Notes under the pieces: model-generated
What the model saw: only the letters and a program-made list of their open reading frames with translations
Database searches by the model: none
What the model was told of the DNA's origin: nothing
Shown here: one piece after another, positions 1 through 48,599 of the stretch
How the letters are laid out: every line of letters begins with the position of its first letter
How positions within the stretch are numbered: the stretch's first letter is position 1
NCBI RefSeq assembly: GCF_033807715.1
Contig: NC_084597.1
Location: forward strand, 11,706,670 to 11,770,669
Origin: Cololabis saira
Taxonomy: Eukaryota > Chordata > Actinopteri > Beloniformes > Belonidae
Reading direction: 5' to 3'
Length of the DNA stretch: 64,000 nt
Made by a program: the position numbers and the translations under genes

Positions 1-247
1 ATTAAATGTTGAGTAATGATATAATAATAAGGAATGAAATAATTTCCTGTGTTTGTCACCAGTGTATAAAAAACACCAATAATATTCAAGACATTCATAA
101 ATTATTCCTAACAATGTCTTATGACTGACTCATTCGCAAATATAATTTTTACAACTGCATTATTTCAAAGCAGACAAAGTTTCGCGCCCCCCCAGAGATC
201 TCTGGCGCCCCCCCGGGGGGGGCAGGACCCCAGGTTGGGAACCACTG
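1..247. mobile_element. Right end of a hAT-type MITE, cut by the window edge
   Basis: The stretch ends in GGTTGGGAACCACTG at 233-247, which reads on the opposite strand as a typical hAT-style terminus (CAGTGGTTCCCAACC). A C/G-rich hairpin (181-222) lies just inside it. The left end is outside the window, so the TSD cannot be confirmed; the expected 8-bp duplicate would be gtctaaag at 248-255. Nothing coding is seen. Confidence 0.45.
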
Positions 248-296
248 GTCTAAAGGGGCTGCCATAGGGAAAATAGTAATAATATAAGAAGTGCTG

Positions 297-1384
297 ACTG
301 TTGCCACACTTTATGTTGTGGTTTTGTGTTGTGTGGGCTGCAAGAAATTACATCTTGAAATTCATAGAGGACCACCCAAACTGGACGGGGGGTCCGTTTG
401 GTGGCTTTAGGAATTCATCTCTGCTTTTTGCTCATGTTATGGTCCTGTTGGCATTATGGAGCTGCAATATTGAGCTCTCACTGGTCCGGTTCGTAGACAA
501 ACCAGCTTGGATGAGACTCAGCATCTCCAAGTCTGAGGCCATGGTAGGGCTGGGCGATATATCGAGATTTTAATATATATCGATATATTTTCAAACGCGA
601 TATGGTATGAGACAATATCGTTTATATCGATTATTAAAAGAAATATATATATATATATATGATTTTGATACAGCTTATTTTGTGACAAATTGACAAATTG
701 ACAAATGTTTTGTTATTTGCACAACTGTCAACCTCAGTGGAAAAGTCTGCCTGTTAATGTCTACATTGTATTAATTGCACAGTGTATTTTAATTTAATTG
801 TTATGCAGGAAAGGGATATTTGTTTTATTTTATTCAAGAAGCATTTTTATTCTATATATGCAGGCAGTTTATTTTTATTTCATTTGTTTTATACATTTTG
901 ATATTGTGCAGACCTCTGTTAATAAAGGAACCTGTGTGACATTTGGCACGAGGCTTTGTATAAAAACTGAATGTTTTTTTAAGGGTTTGCCTCAGAAAAA
1001 AATGAAGCTAACAGAGATGCTATGCTATAATGCTTTGGGGGAAACCCCAAATATGGCACAGAAAAAATATCGATATATATCGAGTATCGCTATTCAGCTA
1101 GAAAATATCGAGATATGACTTTTGGTCCGTATCGCCCAGCCCTAGGCCATGGTTCTCCGTTTGTAATGGGTGGAATGTTTTCACTGGGTTGGGAGTGATG
1201 TTCTGCCGAGAAGTTTATCTTGTGGTCTTGCTCATGAGTGTCATTAACATACAGATCTTGATGACGAGCTGATGATGATCCCTTCATTTGAGTCAGGTGC
1301 CTTGAAGCAGGGAAACATCTCAAAGATGCAGGATAGCTGCCCTCTGACCTATGGCTATGAACTGTGGGCAGTGACCACAAAATT
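297..1384 (+). pseudogene. RTE-type (Rex3-like) LINE reverse-transcriptase relic, split by a MITE
   Basis: Translation of 297-544 gives SLLFA...VMVLLA and SISKSEAMV, which correspond to the SLLFADDVVLLAS and ISTSKSEAMVL blocks of fish RTE-type reverse transcriptases. After the inserted MITE (545-1144), 1145-1384 continues with degenerate blocks of the same protein, ending near 1345-1378 in YGYELWAVT (family form TYGHELW). The catalytic DD is lost and frames are broken, so it is dead. Assignment to RTE is from remembered family motifs; the exact subfamily is not certain. Confidence 0.6.
545..1144. mobile_element. hAT-type MITE, ends TAGGGCTGGGCGATA, 8-bp TSD ggccatgg
   Basis: The left end TAGGGCTGGGCGATA matches the right end TATCGCCCAGCCCTA in inverted orientation. 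The direct repeat ggccatgg flanks it at 537-544 and 1145-1152. The interior is A/T rich with many ATCGATAT palindromes and no significant coding. It interrupts the LINE relic. Confidence 0.85.
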
Positions 1385-1414
1385 AAAAAAAATATCTCAA
1401 ACCCACCACACCGT

Positions 1415-2616
1415 TACGACGGAGTATTAGGGCCAAACTTAGACAAAAAAAAAAGGAAATTACGAGAATAAAGTCATAATGTTGCAAGAATAAAGTCGTA
1501 ATAGAATAAAGCCGTAATATTATGAGGATAAAGTCGTAATATTACGAGAATAAAGTCGTAATATTACGAGAATAAAGTCGTAATATTATGAGAATAAAGT
1601 CGTCATATTATGAGAATAAAGTCGTCATATTATGAGAATAAGGTCGTAATATTACGAGAATAAAGTCGTAATATTATGAGAATAAAGTCGTAATTTATGA
1701 GAATAAAGTCGTAATATTACGAGAATAAACTCGTAACATTACGAGAATAAAGTCGTCATATTATGAGAATAAAGTCGTAATATTACGAGAATAAAGTCGT
1801 AATATTATGAGAATAAAGTCGTAATATTACGAGAATAAAGTCGTAATATTACGAGAATAAAGTCGTAATATTACGAGAATAAAGTCGTCATATTATGAGA
1901 ATAAAGTCGTCATATTACGAGAATAAAGTCGTAACATTACGAGAATAAAGTCGCAATTTATGAGAATAAAGTCGTAATATTATGAGAATAAAGTCATAAT
2001 ATTATGAGAATAAAGTCGTCATATTATGAGAATAAAGTCGTCATATTATGAGAATAAAGTCGTAATATTACGAGAATAAAGTCGTAATATTATGAGAATA
2101 AAGTCGTAATATTACGAGAATAAAGTCGTAATATTACGAGAATAAAGTCGTAATTTATGAGAATAAAGTCGTCATATTATGAGAATAAAGTCGTAATATT
2201 ACGAGAATAAAGTCGTAATATTATGAGAATAAAGTCGTAATATTACGAGAATAAAGTCGTAATATTACGAGAATAAAGTCGTAATATTACGAGAATAAAG
2301 TCGTCATATTATGAGAATAAAGTCGTCATATTACGAGAATAAAGTCGTAACATTACGAGAATAAAGTCGCAATTTATGAAAATAAAGTCGTAATATTACA
2401 AGAATAAAGTGTTAATTTATGAGAACTCTAACAGGAAGAGTGTGTTAAAATGTTGAATATTGAGCATCTTGTGAAGTTATATTTATATATTTATAATATA
2501 TTTAATATTACGATTTTATTCTCGTAATATTACGACTTTATTCTCATATTATTATGACTTTAATTTCGTAATTTCCTTCTTTTTTTTTCTTAGTTTGGCC
2601 CCAATACTCCGTCGTA
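1415..2616. mobile_element. Foldback MITE, TACGACGG family, copy A
   Basis: Terminal inverted repeats TACGACGGAGTATTAGGG / CCAATACTCCGTCGTA bound the element, and the 6-bp direct repeat caccgt lies at 1409-1414 and 2617-2622. Inside is a long array of a 22-bp unit of the form GACTTTATTCTCGTAATATTAC (here mostly as its complement), about 40 units, then a short unique core near 2425-2510 and a few units in the opposite orientation. No coding capacity. Copies B, C and D are at 3240, 15763 and 53648. Confidence 0.85.
1460..2420. repeat. 22-bp minisatellite inside MITE copy A
   Basis: Tandem units of AGAATAAAGTCGTAATATTACG with single-base variants (TATTATG, TAACATT, TCATATT). Each unit contains the palindrome CGTAATATTACG, so the array can fold on itself as well as with the opposite arm. 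Confidence 0.85.
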
Positions 2617-3239
2617 CACCGTCACTTAGTAACACTGCATTTTATTGTTATTAGGTAGAAAACGATGACATAAGCTTTAGTGACTGTTGTAAACACACAA
2701 CACGGACTTATAAGCCGAGAGTCTCAAAATTGAGGTGTATCAGTGTCGTGAATAAAAATAGTCAGGAGATGGTGTCAGCTACACTGGAGGTTTGGTTTTA
2801 TCTCATACCCAGCTGCAGTGTTCACTGTCTGACCTCATCAACCGCATCGTGATGTGAGTCAGCCAGGGTCCTCCAGCAAACTGATGTGGTCTGTTGCGCT
2901 CCAGGCTGCAGCTGCCGAGCATGCATGGAGGTCTGATCCAGAACACTGCTGCTTTTGAAGGATCATGCTGAAAACCAATCAGAGGGCAGATAAAACTCCC
3001 GGTGCCTTGGATGCCATCCACATGAGAACACAACAAAAGGTCAGAGTGGCTTTATTCAGGCTAACCTGGTTGTTGACGTATGGAAACTATGAGTCATTAG
3101 CTGCTGTTTGTTCCTATAGATACCTGTGTTTATCCTTTAACGTTGCCTTGTGGCCCATGAGGTACACAAGAGTGAAAACTTTAAGGCTTTTTAATGGAGA
3201 TTCGTTGTTTTTTGCTCATTGGCAAGCAACGCAGTTGAG
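2617..3239. other. Unique spacer, nothing recognised
   Basis: 623 bp between MITE copies A and B. Two short open frames overlap on opposite strands (2803-3036 and 2965-3255) but show no domain, codon signature or splice context. Confidence 0.5.
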
Positions 3240-4083
3240 TACGACGGAGTATTAGGGCCAAACAAAAAAACAAAAAAAGGAAATTACGAGAATAAAGTCA
3301 TAATGTAATGAGAATAAAGTCGTAAAATTATGAGAATAAAGTCATAATATTACGAGAATAAAGTCGTAATATTACGAGAATAAAGTTGTAATATATTATA
3401 AATATATAAATATAACTTCACAAGATGCTCAATATTCTTCATTTTAACACAGGGAGAAGACTGGTCTTCCTGTTAGAGTTCTCATAAATTACCACTTTAT
3501 TTTCATAATATTATGACTTTATTCTCATAAATTACCACTTTATTCATTACGACTTTATTCTCTGAATTTTACGACTTTATTCTCTGAATTTTACGACTTT
3601 ATTCTCGTAATATTACGACTTTATTCTCTGAATTTTACGACTTTATTCTCTGAATTTTACGACTTTATTCTCTGAATTTTACGACTTTATTCTCTGAATT
3701 TTACGACTTTATTCTCGCAACATTACGAGTTTATTCTCGTAATGTTACGACTTTATTCTCATAATGTTACGACTTTATTCTCGTAATTTTACGACTTTAT
3801 TCTCGTAATATTATGACTTTATTCTCATAATATTATGACTTTATTCTATTACGACTTTATTCTCACAACATTACGACTTTATTCTCGTAATTTTACGACT
3901 TTATTCTCGTAATATTACGACTTTATTCTCATAATATTATGACTTTATTCTATTACGACTTTATTCTCACAACATTACGACTTTATTCTCGTAATTTTAC
4001 AACTTTATTCTCATTATATTATGACTTTATTCTCGTAATTTCCAATTTTTTTTGTCTTAGTTTGGCCCTAATACTCCGTCGTA
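3240..4083. mobile_element. Foldback MITE, TACGACGG family, copy B
   Basis: Same termini as copy A, with 6-bp TSD gttgag at 3234-3239 and 4084-4089. Here the minisatellite is expanded mainly in the right arm (3540-4035), in the orientation opposite to copy A, so arm expansion is independent between copies. Confidence 0.85.
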
Positions 4084-4861
4084 GTTGAGGAATTAGACAT
4101 GCGTGGCTCAGAAATAAAAATGCAACAGGAAAGGATCAAGTGAAAGACAAACATCATTAAGACCCAAACCTGTTCACCTCTTCCAAAAGCACCAAGCTGT
4201 GTGGTGCCAGACTTGCTGACGACCTGGCGGCCGCGTTAGCCAGTCGCCTGTTTGAGGCCGGTTAACATGGCTTGTTAAGGCGCGAGCTCCAGAGCGCTCA
4301 TTTCCTGCTCTCGTGCACGGATTGAGGGGAAAAACTGCTGCATTTAGGAAAGGTGTTACATATGATCCTTGAAAGGAAAGTGGAAAAAAGAAAAAAAAAA
4401 AAAAAAAGAACTCTCCTTTTCTTTCAGACAATGTGCTGAAATTGGGGAACACAGTTTCTGAATTTCCCGTCAAGCATGACACCAAGAGTCAGAAAATCTT
4501 CTGAGCTCAGTTCGGTTTTGAAACATGAACTCGGTGCCAAACATGGGATCCTTGACTTGAAGTGGGAGCCGGTCATGTACCGTGAAAGAGCCTGTGGGAA
4601 TTAGGGGCTGCCGGTACGAACCAATGTGAAGAGTTTTCCCAGGTCACTCCTTCCCTGCATGGGGCCGTCTGAGGAAGGTTTTAAAAGCAGGTTCTGGTTC
4701 CCCCGCTCCTCCTTTATTAATACTCCTACCATCCCTTCTTCACATTTTAGACGCACACACTCATATAAACAGTCAACAGCGCGCTCAGGCACACGGGAGA
4801 GTGCTACTGTGGTGAGCCTCTGCAGAGAAGCTGCACATCTGAGACCAGCTGGAAGGACAGA
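4084..4861 (+). promoter_or_regulatory. Upstream region and 5' UTR of the thrombospondin gene; TATA-like TTTTAAAAG
   Basis: A TATA-like TTTTAAAAG lies at about 4679-4687, 175 bp before the start codon, which would put transcription start near 4710. No TE termini are seen here, unlike both sides. A polyA/T tract is at 4387-4406. The promoter call is an inference from position and one motif. Confidence 0.3.
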
Positions 4862-40365
<35,504 letters not shown>

Positions 40366-40765
40366 CAGGAAGACAGACGTAGATGAAGCCCAGTCTCCAA
40401 AGAATGCGTCTGTGTGTGGAAGAGCGCGTGACCGTTGGACTGTTTCCAGTGTGTGTGTATTGACATGTACAGTTTCTAAACCTTTAAGACCACAATCCTT
40501 GTACTGTATGTACAGACTAACATGTCCTTTCACTCAAAATGTACGCTCTCTTAAAAAAATAGTCCCTGAATGACTTCAGCTGAGTTTGTTGCGCTGAATC
40601 TTATAAGTTATAATGAATTTTAGCTGCAAAAAAAATTAAAGAAATAGGAGAAAAAGCAAACACGGCTTGTGGTTTACACAATATGAATCAGGCATCAAGG
40701 GAAGAGGGACATGCTCCAACAAATTCTCAAAAAATATGGAAAATACCATGACATTTAAGAATAAA
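40366..40765 (+). terminator. 3' UTR with candidate poly(A) signals ATTAAA and AATAAA
   Basis: ATTAAA at 40635-40640 (270 nt after the stop) and AATAAA at 40760-40765 are the first candidates on the sense strand. A MITE follows at 40836. Which signal is used cannot be told from sequence. Confidence 0.4.
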
Positions 40766-40835
40766 AGCTTCTGTTCAAAGTTTGAGCCACCTACGTTTAT
40801 GGGGCTTTATCAGGAAATACAGGAATGTCTCCTGC

Positions 40836-41513
40836 CAGGGGCGAAAATCCCGTTTCATAGTTGGGGGGGACAATAAACAGTAAAATTTTAGAGAATAAAT
40901 CCAGTGGGGACAAGGAATAAAAGTTTTAGCCTTCCTTTAATACAGCATTTTGACATTTTCATCTCTATCTCGCAAACAGGCAGAAGACCTTTCTTAGAGT
41001 AATACAAAACAATGGTATTAGGTGGAAGGTGCAATAATACAGCACATCTGACATAATACACTGCAAAAACCCAAAATCTTAACAAGAATATCTGTCTTAT
41101 TTCTAGTTAAAATGTCTCATTTTTAGTTAAAAAAAATCTAATTACACTTAAAAGAAGACTCATCACTGGAAAAAGATGGACAAGATTTTTTTGCTTGTAA
41201 TGAGAAGATAAATCTTGTTCCACTGGCAGATTTTTCTACTTATTTCAAGTGAAAATTTACTTGAAACAGGTGAAAATTGTTGTTTTTTTCCAGTGATGAG
41301 ATGAGATTTTGTTTTAAGTGTAATGAGATTTTACTGTTTATTATTATTTTCGATTTCGGTTTCGGCCACAAATTTTCATTTTGGTGCATCACTACTAAAT
41401 ACTACTGCATTGTTCCAAAATTATTAATTCTGTCTCAAATTATTCTAGGGGGGGACAGCTTTACTAATGGGGGCGACTTGTCCCCCCTGTCCCCCCCGGG
41501 ATTTTCGCCCCTG
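40836..41513. mobile_element. hAT-type MITE, ends CAGGGGCGAAAATCCCG, 8-bp TSD tctcctgc
   Basis: CAGGGGCGAAAATCCCG pairs with CGGGATTTTCGCCCCTG; TSD tctcctgc at 40828-40835 and 41514-41521. Its interior (41060-41330) shares a segment with the CAGTACTCGAGTTG MITE although the ends differ. Confidence 0.88.
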
Positions 41514-41521
41514 TCTCCTGC

Positions 41522-42557
41522 TGATGACAGCAGGAGACATTCAAAAGCCTCTTTGCTTAACCCTCCAGATTACCTACAAGAATTTACAATACTATAACTC
41601 TTTCATCACACAAATGAAGCAGAAACCATAACAATGAATTATTGAACCTTCTGCAGCATCCCATCATCATACTCCTCTCAAACTTCTGCTTTGTAATTAT
41701 TGCAACACATGGAAACCTTTAGTTTTGGAAGCTCAAGTTTACCTTCTTTGTCATCGGTTGTTTTGAGCTCTGTTTTCTTCTGCTGTAAAACTTGGAGGTC
41801 ATTATTCTCTCAGCCCCCTTACACGTACAATTTCACAGCGAACCGAGGTCTGTGTGATTAAACATTTCCAGACTATTACATGTAAGTGTATTTAATTGTC
41901 TGCACCGTCTCGCTCATTTCCTTGTTTTTCTGCTTCACATCTAAAGTAAACAAATGGATTTCTAAATGTTTCCAAATGAGCTCAAAAGGAACAAAGCATC
42001 ACATTAAACACAGTAGCTTTACAGATGAATACCATTTTAATATTTTAACTCAACTGTAATACCATGAACATGCTTATACTTTGGAGCCACATCCAAAACA
42101 TTTTCGTATCATCCTGGTCTCATCGTGTTTTGCTATTTTTATAGAAAAGGATCAACAAGTTTCTAAAGTTTTGACTCAATTAACTTGGAGCTCAGTGCAA
42201 TGTTTCTCCTTCATTTGAGCCTTAAGACCATGTTTGTTACATATCTATCTAATTGTGAACATGGTCAGAATAAAGATTAAATACATCCAAATATGTACCA
42301 ATTGTGATAACAAAGGTTAAAACTTTCAGTATTAAAGCAAAGGTTTTTCACATTAAAAGATCCGTTTCAATATCATTTGAGTGAATATTTCTTTACTCTG
42401 AGGATACTTACTTTATCTGTCGAGGTCTTCTATCACTTCTTTGGACCTCTGGTTGACTTTTCACATAGCAGCATATTGTTTTATGGTAGGACGATGGGCC
42501 CCACACAGCCCTCCACCTTTTATAATACATCCATGCCCTCCACCCATCACTCTAGAT
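41522..42557 (+). other. Intergenic spacer: nothing recognised
   Basis: About 1 kb of unique-looking DNA downstream of thbs4; no open frame with support and no TE ends. Confidence 0.45.
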
Positions 42558-44008
42558 CAGGGGTCGGCAACCCGCGGCTCTAGAGCCACATGCGGCTCTT
42601 TAGCGCCGCCCTAGTGGCTCCCTGGAGCTTTTTCAAAAATGTCTGACCTTTTTTTCCTTTTTTTCTTCTTTTTTTCCTCTTTTTTTCTTCCTTTTTCCTT
42701 TCCTTTTTAATCTCGACATTTCAACTTTTTTCACGAAATTTTGACTTTTTTCTCGACATTTTGACTTTTTTCTCAATATTTCGACTTTTTTCTCAAAATT
42801 TTGACTTTTTTCTCAACATTTCAACTTTTTTCGAGAGATTGTGGTCCAACATTAATCTTGACATTTCGACTTTTTTCTCTGAATTTCGACTTATTTCGCA
42901 ACATTTTCGACTTTTTTCTCGAAATTTTGACTTTTTTTTAATCGACATTTCGACTTTTTTCTCGAAATTTTGACGTTTTTCTCGACATTTCGACTTTTTT
43001 CTCGAAATTTTGACTTTTTTCTCGACATTTCGACTTTTTTCTCAAGATTGTACTTCAACATTAATCTTGACATTTCGACTTTTTTCTCTGAATTTCGACT
43101 TATCTCTCGACATTTTCGACTTTTTTCTCGAAATTTTGACTTTTTTCTCGACATTTCGACTTTTTTCTCGAAATGTTGACGTTTTTCTCGACATTTCGAC
43201 TTTTTTCTCGAAATTTTGACTTTTTTCTCGACATTTCGACTTTTTTCTCGACATTTTGACTTTTTTCTCAAGATTGTACTTCAACATTAATCTTGACATT
43301 TTGACTTTTTTCTCGAAATTTTCACTTTTTTCTCGACATTTCGACTTTTTTCTCGAAATTTTGACTTTTTTCTCGACATTTCGACTTTTTTCTCGAAATG
43401 TTGACGTTTTTCTCGACATTTCGACTTTTTTCTCGAAATTTTGACTTTTTTCTCGACATTTCGACTTTTTTCTCAAGATTGTACTTCAACATTAATCTTG
43501 ACATTTTGACTTTTTTCTCGAAATTTTCACTTTTTTCTCGACATTTCGACTTTTTTCTCGACATTTTGACTTTTTTCTCAAGATTGTACTTCAACATTAA
43601 TCTTGGCATTTCAACTTTTTTCTCTGAATTTCGACTTATCTCTCGATATTTTTGACTTTTTTCTCGAAATTCTGACTTTTTTCTCGACATTTTGACTTTT
43701 TTCTCGAAATTTTGACTTTTTTTCGTCATTTCGACGTTTTTCTCAAGATTGTACTTCAACATTAATCTTGACATTTCGACTTTTTTCTCGAAATTTTGAC
43801 TTTTTTCTCAACATTTCGACTTTTTTCTCGACATTTCGACAGTGCGTAATAATTCCCCCAGTTATAACTAATATAGATATATGCAGCATGTGTTGCCTTC
43901 ATTCTAAGGCTTATACAAGACTTTTCATTTTTTGCAGCTCCAGACATATTTGTTTTTTGTGTTTTTGGTCCAATATGGCTTTTCAACATTTTGGGTTGCC
44001 GACCCCTG
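42558..44008 (+). mobile_element. hAT-type non-autonomous element, CAGGGGTCGGC family, copy 5
   Basis: Complete termini, but the flanks ctctagat (42550-42557) and cactaagg (44009-44016) do not match. The array has a higher-order unit: blocks of 20-bp repeats are separated by a spacer AAGATTGTACTTCAACATTA seen five or more times (42835-43770). Confidence 0.88.
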
Positions 44009-44780
44009 CACTAAGGGGTCACAAGCCAGAGCCGTCATAGTGTCGCTCTCAAGCCCAGATAAATGGGAACGTTATGTCAGGAAGGGCATGAAATCAATCT
44101 GCAGAATGTGGTGACTCTTAAGTGGGAAAAAAATGAAAAAGTTGTTTTTACTCAAGAAACAAAGTGGATGGTTTACTTCTCCCACTGAGAAAAATATCCA
44201 GCACAGTCCAGACATGAGGTCATTTAAAAGCATGAATTGTGCATATTCTTAAACATTGCTGGCAATAAAAACACACATTTTGGCTTTTCTTGTTAAAAAT
44301 AATGATTTCAGTGGAAACAAGTGCAGCAGTCTTGCTTTTGCCGACTCGTTATCACTTGACCCCACCTGGCTTTTACAAACTAATGATGCAAAGTTGCCTC
44401 AAATGGGAACGCTGCAACTTTTGGCAGCTTCTGTATGTGAGCTTGAATCATTGTTAACAAGTTTAGGTGAAGAGAGCAGTATTTTTGTGTTTTTACGCCA
44501 CACCAGATCATATGTTTTCACATGGGATCCTGATACAACCATCCCAGTCCACCTGGGCTTGGCACCGGTACCTGGAGTTGGTGGAGTTGGCGTGGGAAAT
44601 GTGAAGGGCAGGATCTTCCCCTTCAGTCTGCACCCACAGTCCCTGTAAAAACATTATAAGTTGAATAATTGCTGAATATTTTAAATGTTGCAAAAGATGC
44701 CTCCTTAACCAGCTGTTTCCATTCATACATGAGTAAATAAGTATCAGTCTGCATGAACATTTTAAGCTAAAGAGCATTAT
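44009..44780 (+). other. Intergenic spacer: nothing recognised
   Basis: About 0.77 kb. Open frames on both strands (44256-44648, 44508-44816) have no supporting features. Confidence 0.45.
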
Positions 44781-44969
44781 AAAGACACTAGGAATGGGTG
44801 ATATTTTACCGTTCACGATATACCATCAAAGAAATTCCCCACGGTAAGAATTTATCATCTCACGGTAAAAACGATAAATTCCCGTTGATGATGTTTTTGT
44901 GTAAAGCTGATTTATGGTTCTGTGTTAAATCCACGCACAATGATAACGATAAATTGAGGAAATGAGCCT

Positions 44970-45582
<613 letters not shown>

Positions 45583-45615
45583 TCATCAATTTAATTGCTG
45601 TAGTTTAGTATTTAG

Positions 45616-46980
45616 TACGGAGCCCCCGAGTGGCCACTGGAGGAAAAAAAAAATAAAGAACGCTAACTCGTGCCCTCGATATCCTAACTCGTGCCCTCGA
45701 TATCCTAACTCGTTCCCTCGATATCCTAAATCGAGGGAACGAAATAATTATTTCGAGGGAACGAATTAAGTATTTCGTTCCCTCGAAATAATTATTTCGT
45801 TCCCTCGATTTAGGATATCGAGCGAACGAATTAAGTATTTCGTTCCCTCGAAATAATCATATTAGAAATCGAAATACAATTTCGTGATTAAAGTCTAGAT
45901 CTCTGGCCCATCAAAGCCAGTGAGGAGAGACGGACATGCAGCTGTTTTATAATAGATCCATGCATGCATGCAGCAGCAGCAGCAGCACCGGGACCAGCTA
46001 CAACATCTTGGAGTGGAAGGTACGTTTCTGAAGTTATGCAACTATATTCCTATGTGTGATAAGTGTTTTAAATAAATATCTTAAAGCCCATTCTTGTATT
46101 CTGAACCTTGTTACCAACCTAACATAAAGCATATGAGGCTAACGTTGGCTAAAACGGTGAAATGCTATTTTTAATGTTACTGTTTACAACTATTTCCAGG
46201 GTTAGCAGGGATGTAAAGCCTCTCAAAACCAACATGAAATAACGTGCAAATCTTCCCTCAGAGCAGTGTTGTTTTGTTGTAACAATTTTGTTGCTAAATG
46301 ATCAAAACGAGACATAAAGCACCCGTTTCATTCATTTAGGGGCCGTCTATGTGCTGGAGTTAACAGTGGCTGCAACGCTCTGACATCCACGTTGACATTA
46401 TACAGCAATCTTACAGTAAGTATCAAGAAGTTCTTGTATTTCAGGCTTGTGAAGCTAAAGTTAATATTATTTACTTTATTAAGTCTTATTCTAGCCTACG
46501 TTTGACAAGAAACACGTTCTTATATCACATCACTAGCTTTTACTGTGTGCAGTCAGAGTTTAATACTGTGCTTAATGTGTTTACAATATGTAAATGTGAT
46601 GCTTTTGAGGAACTATTTTAAATAAGGCATACTGTTGCTGAAAAGGAATGACACTTAAAACTGTTTACAACTTCTCCCAGCTCTCTTCTAACATAATCTG
46701 TTTATCAATACAAACTACTCAATTTTTTCATTATACTATACTATACTGATGATTATCAATTTAAAAACTAATTTTGATCATCATTTTATGAAAGCACCAA
46801 TTATCATCCCGACAATATTGTTAAAATAAAGGTGTTTGGTCAAGAGGTATTTTGCTCATATACTGTATAATTGACTAAATGAATTATGTAACCTCATGTG
46901 ACTCTTTTAAAGGACTACAATCCACCAGAACATCGGTTCCTTGGACTGGGCAAAAATGTCAATCACCGTGATAAATTTCC
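45616..46980 (+). repeat. Left terminal inverted repeat of the IS3EU-like element
   Basis: Pairs with 51930-53294 over its full length, including a private variant GAGCGAAC and a CAGCAGCAGCAGCAG run. The outer 250 bp contain repeated TTCGTTCCCTCGA / TCGAGGGAACGAA motifs that fold on themselves, likely transposase binding sites. Confidence 0.9.
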
Positions 46981-46984
46981 ATGC

Positions 46985-47372
46985 TTGTGTTTTTGCGCAG
47001 CAACCACACAGATTCTTTTGCCGGAGTCCGAAGTTTCATCTATGGACGCAGCACCACAAACCAGCTGATTGAATCGTGGTGGGGGATCCTGAGGAAACAA
47101 AGTGCACAGTTTTGGATCAACGTTTTCCAAACCCTCTAAGATGACGGCTACTTCTCTGGTGATTTCTTGGATAGGAGCCTGATCCAATTCTGCTTCCTAA
47201 ACCTTGTTCAGGTAGGCCTGCAAAATCATTATGTCGGTACCCCTGTCATTCTCTCCTTCATTCACCTGTACCGATTTAGAGAAAGTTTAATAGGAAAAAA
47301 TGGGATAACATGATTTTTCTCTTTGCTTTACTTTACTTGTAGAGTTTGATTTTCGCAGTGTGGTGTAAGAAC

Positions 47373-47436
<64 letters not shown>

Positions 47437-47994
47437 GTTTTAAGTGCACTGGTGTAGGCTACTGCTCACGGTGAGGGTTGTTAAGACTATCCAACAATTA
47501 GCAAACTAAATAGCCTATAAATGAACTGACATATTGGCATTCCTACAACAACAAAAACATGTATTTCATTTATACTTGTATGTATAGCCTATTTCTATGT
47601 ACAGTAGCCTATTGTATGTATGATGAATTAAACTTCAGCTTGTGTCTAATATTTTGTTTTTATGCAGGATGAACTTGACGAAGTCGTGAGAACCTGGAAT
47701 TCACACAAGATAAGAGCAAAGGCAGCTGATGGTGTGATTGGAGGTCGGCGGATTTTGATGTACACACTTCCAGGCATGTTCGGCGCAGAGGACAATCTCA
47801 AGCCCATACACATGAATGAATTGGCCCTTTGTAGGGAGGAGTGCACCCCCAAAAGCCAATATACATGTGATGAAACTGTATTTGATCTCTGCTGTCTTCT
47901 GATGCAGGAAAAGGGATGGGATCCTCCTACAGATGCATTTTCCGCTGCTGAACTGTACACCTTATTAAGAACTGAAATACTGCAAAGTGTCTGA
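46985..47994 (+). pseudogene. Integrase-like (DDE) transposase, C-terminal part, two exons, broken
   Basis: Exon A (about 46999-47211) reads SNHTDSFAGVRSFIYG and RSTTNQLIESWWGILRKQSA, then after an in-frame TAA (47137-47139) DDGYFSGDFLDRSLIQFCF. A GT-AG intron (47212-47667, with a CA microsatellite) joins it to exon B 47668-47994, DELDEVVRTWNSHKIRAKAA ... ILQSV with stop. The Asn...Glu of TNQLIE fits the last catalytic acid of IS3/IS481-type integrases. The N-terminal part with the two catalytic Asp is absent: the left inverted repeat begins where it should be. Non-functional by itself. Confidence 0.7.
47374..47434 (+). repeat. (CA)n microsatellite
   Basis: About 30 CA units inside the transposase intron. 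Confidence 0.95.
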
Positions 47995-48044
47995 GGGTGG
48001 ACAATTCTCTCTGCACAAAGAAGAATCATTTGTACTGTACAATA

Positions 48045-48420
48045 CAGGACTGTCTCAGAAAATTAGAATATTGTGATAAAGTCCTTTTATTTTCTGTAAT
48101 GCAAAAATGTCATACATTCTGGATTCATTACAAATCAACGGAAATATTGCAAGCCATTTATTATTTTAATATTGCTGATCATGGCTTACAGCTTAAGAAA
48201 ACTCAAATATCCCATCTCAAAAAATGTGAATATTCTGGGAATCTTAATCAAACTGTAAGCCATAATCAGCAATATTAAAATAATAAAAGGCTTGCAATAT
48301 TTCAGTTGATTTGTAATGAATCCAGAATGTATGACTTTTTTTTTTTTTTTTTTTTTTTTAAAATTGCATTACAGAAAATAAAGAACTTTATCACAATATT
48401 CTAATTTTCTGAGACACTCC
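48045..48420. mobile_element. Palindromic mariner/Tc1-like MITE, TA target, copy 1
   Basis: CAGGACTGTCTCAGAAAATT pairs with AATTTTCTGAGACACTCC; TA on both sides (48043-48044 and 48421-48422). The whole 376 bp is an inverted repeat. It sits just after the transposase stop. Confidence 0.8.
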
Positions 48421-48599
48421 TATTAGCCTCCTTGCGGCATGTGAGATGGACCCATGCATTTGGTTTGAATGGCATGTCGCGTGTACCAGTAACCAGTTTT
48501 TGTGCTGGAGGAGAGCAGGGAATACAACAGCTGTAAATAAGAATAGTTGATGTTTATAGGATTTCACTTCTGAGATCTTATTCCTATACCACAGTACCC

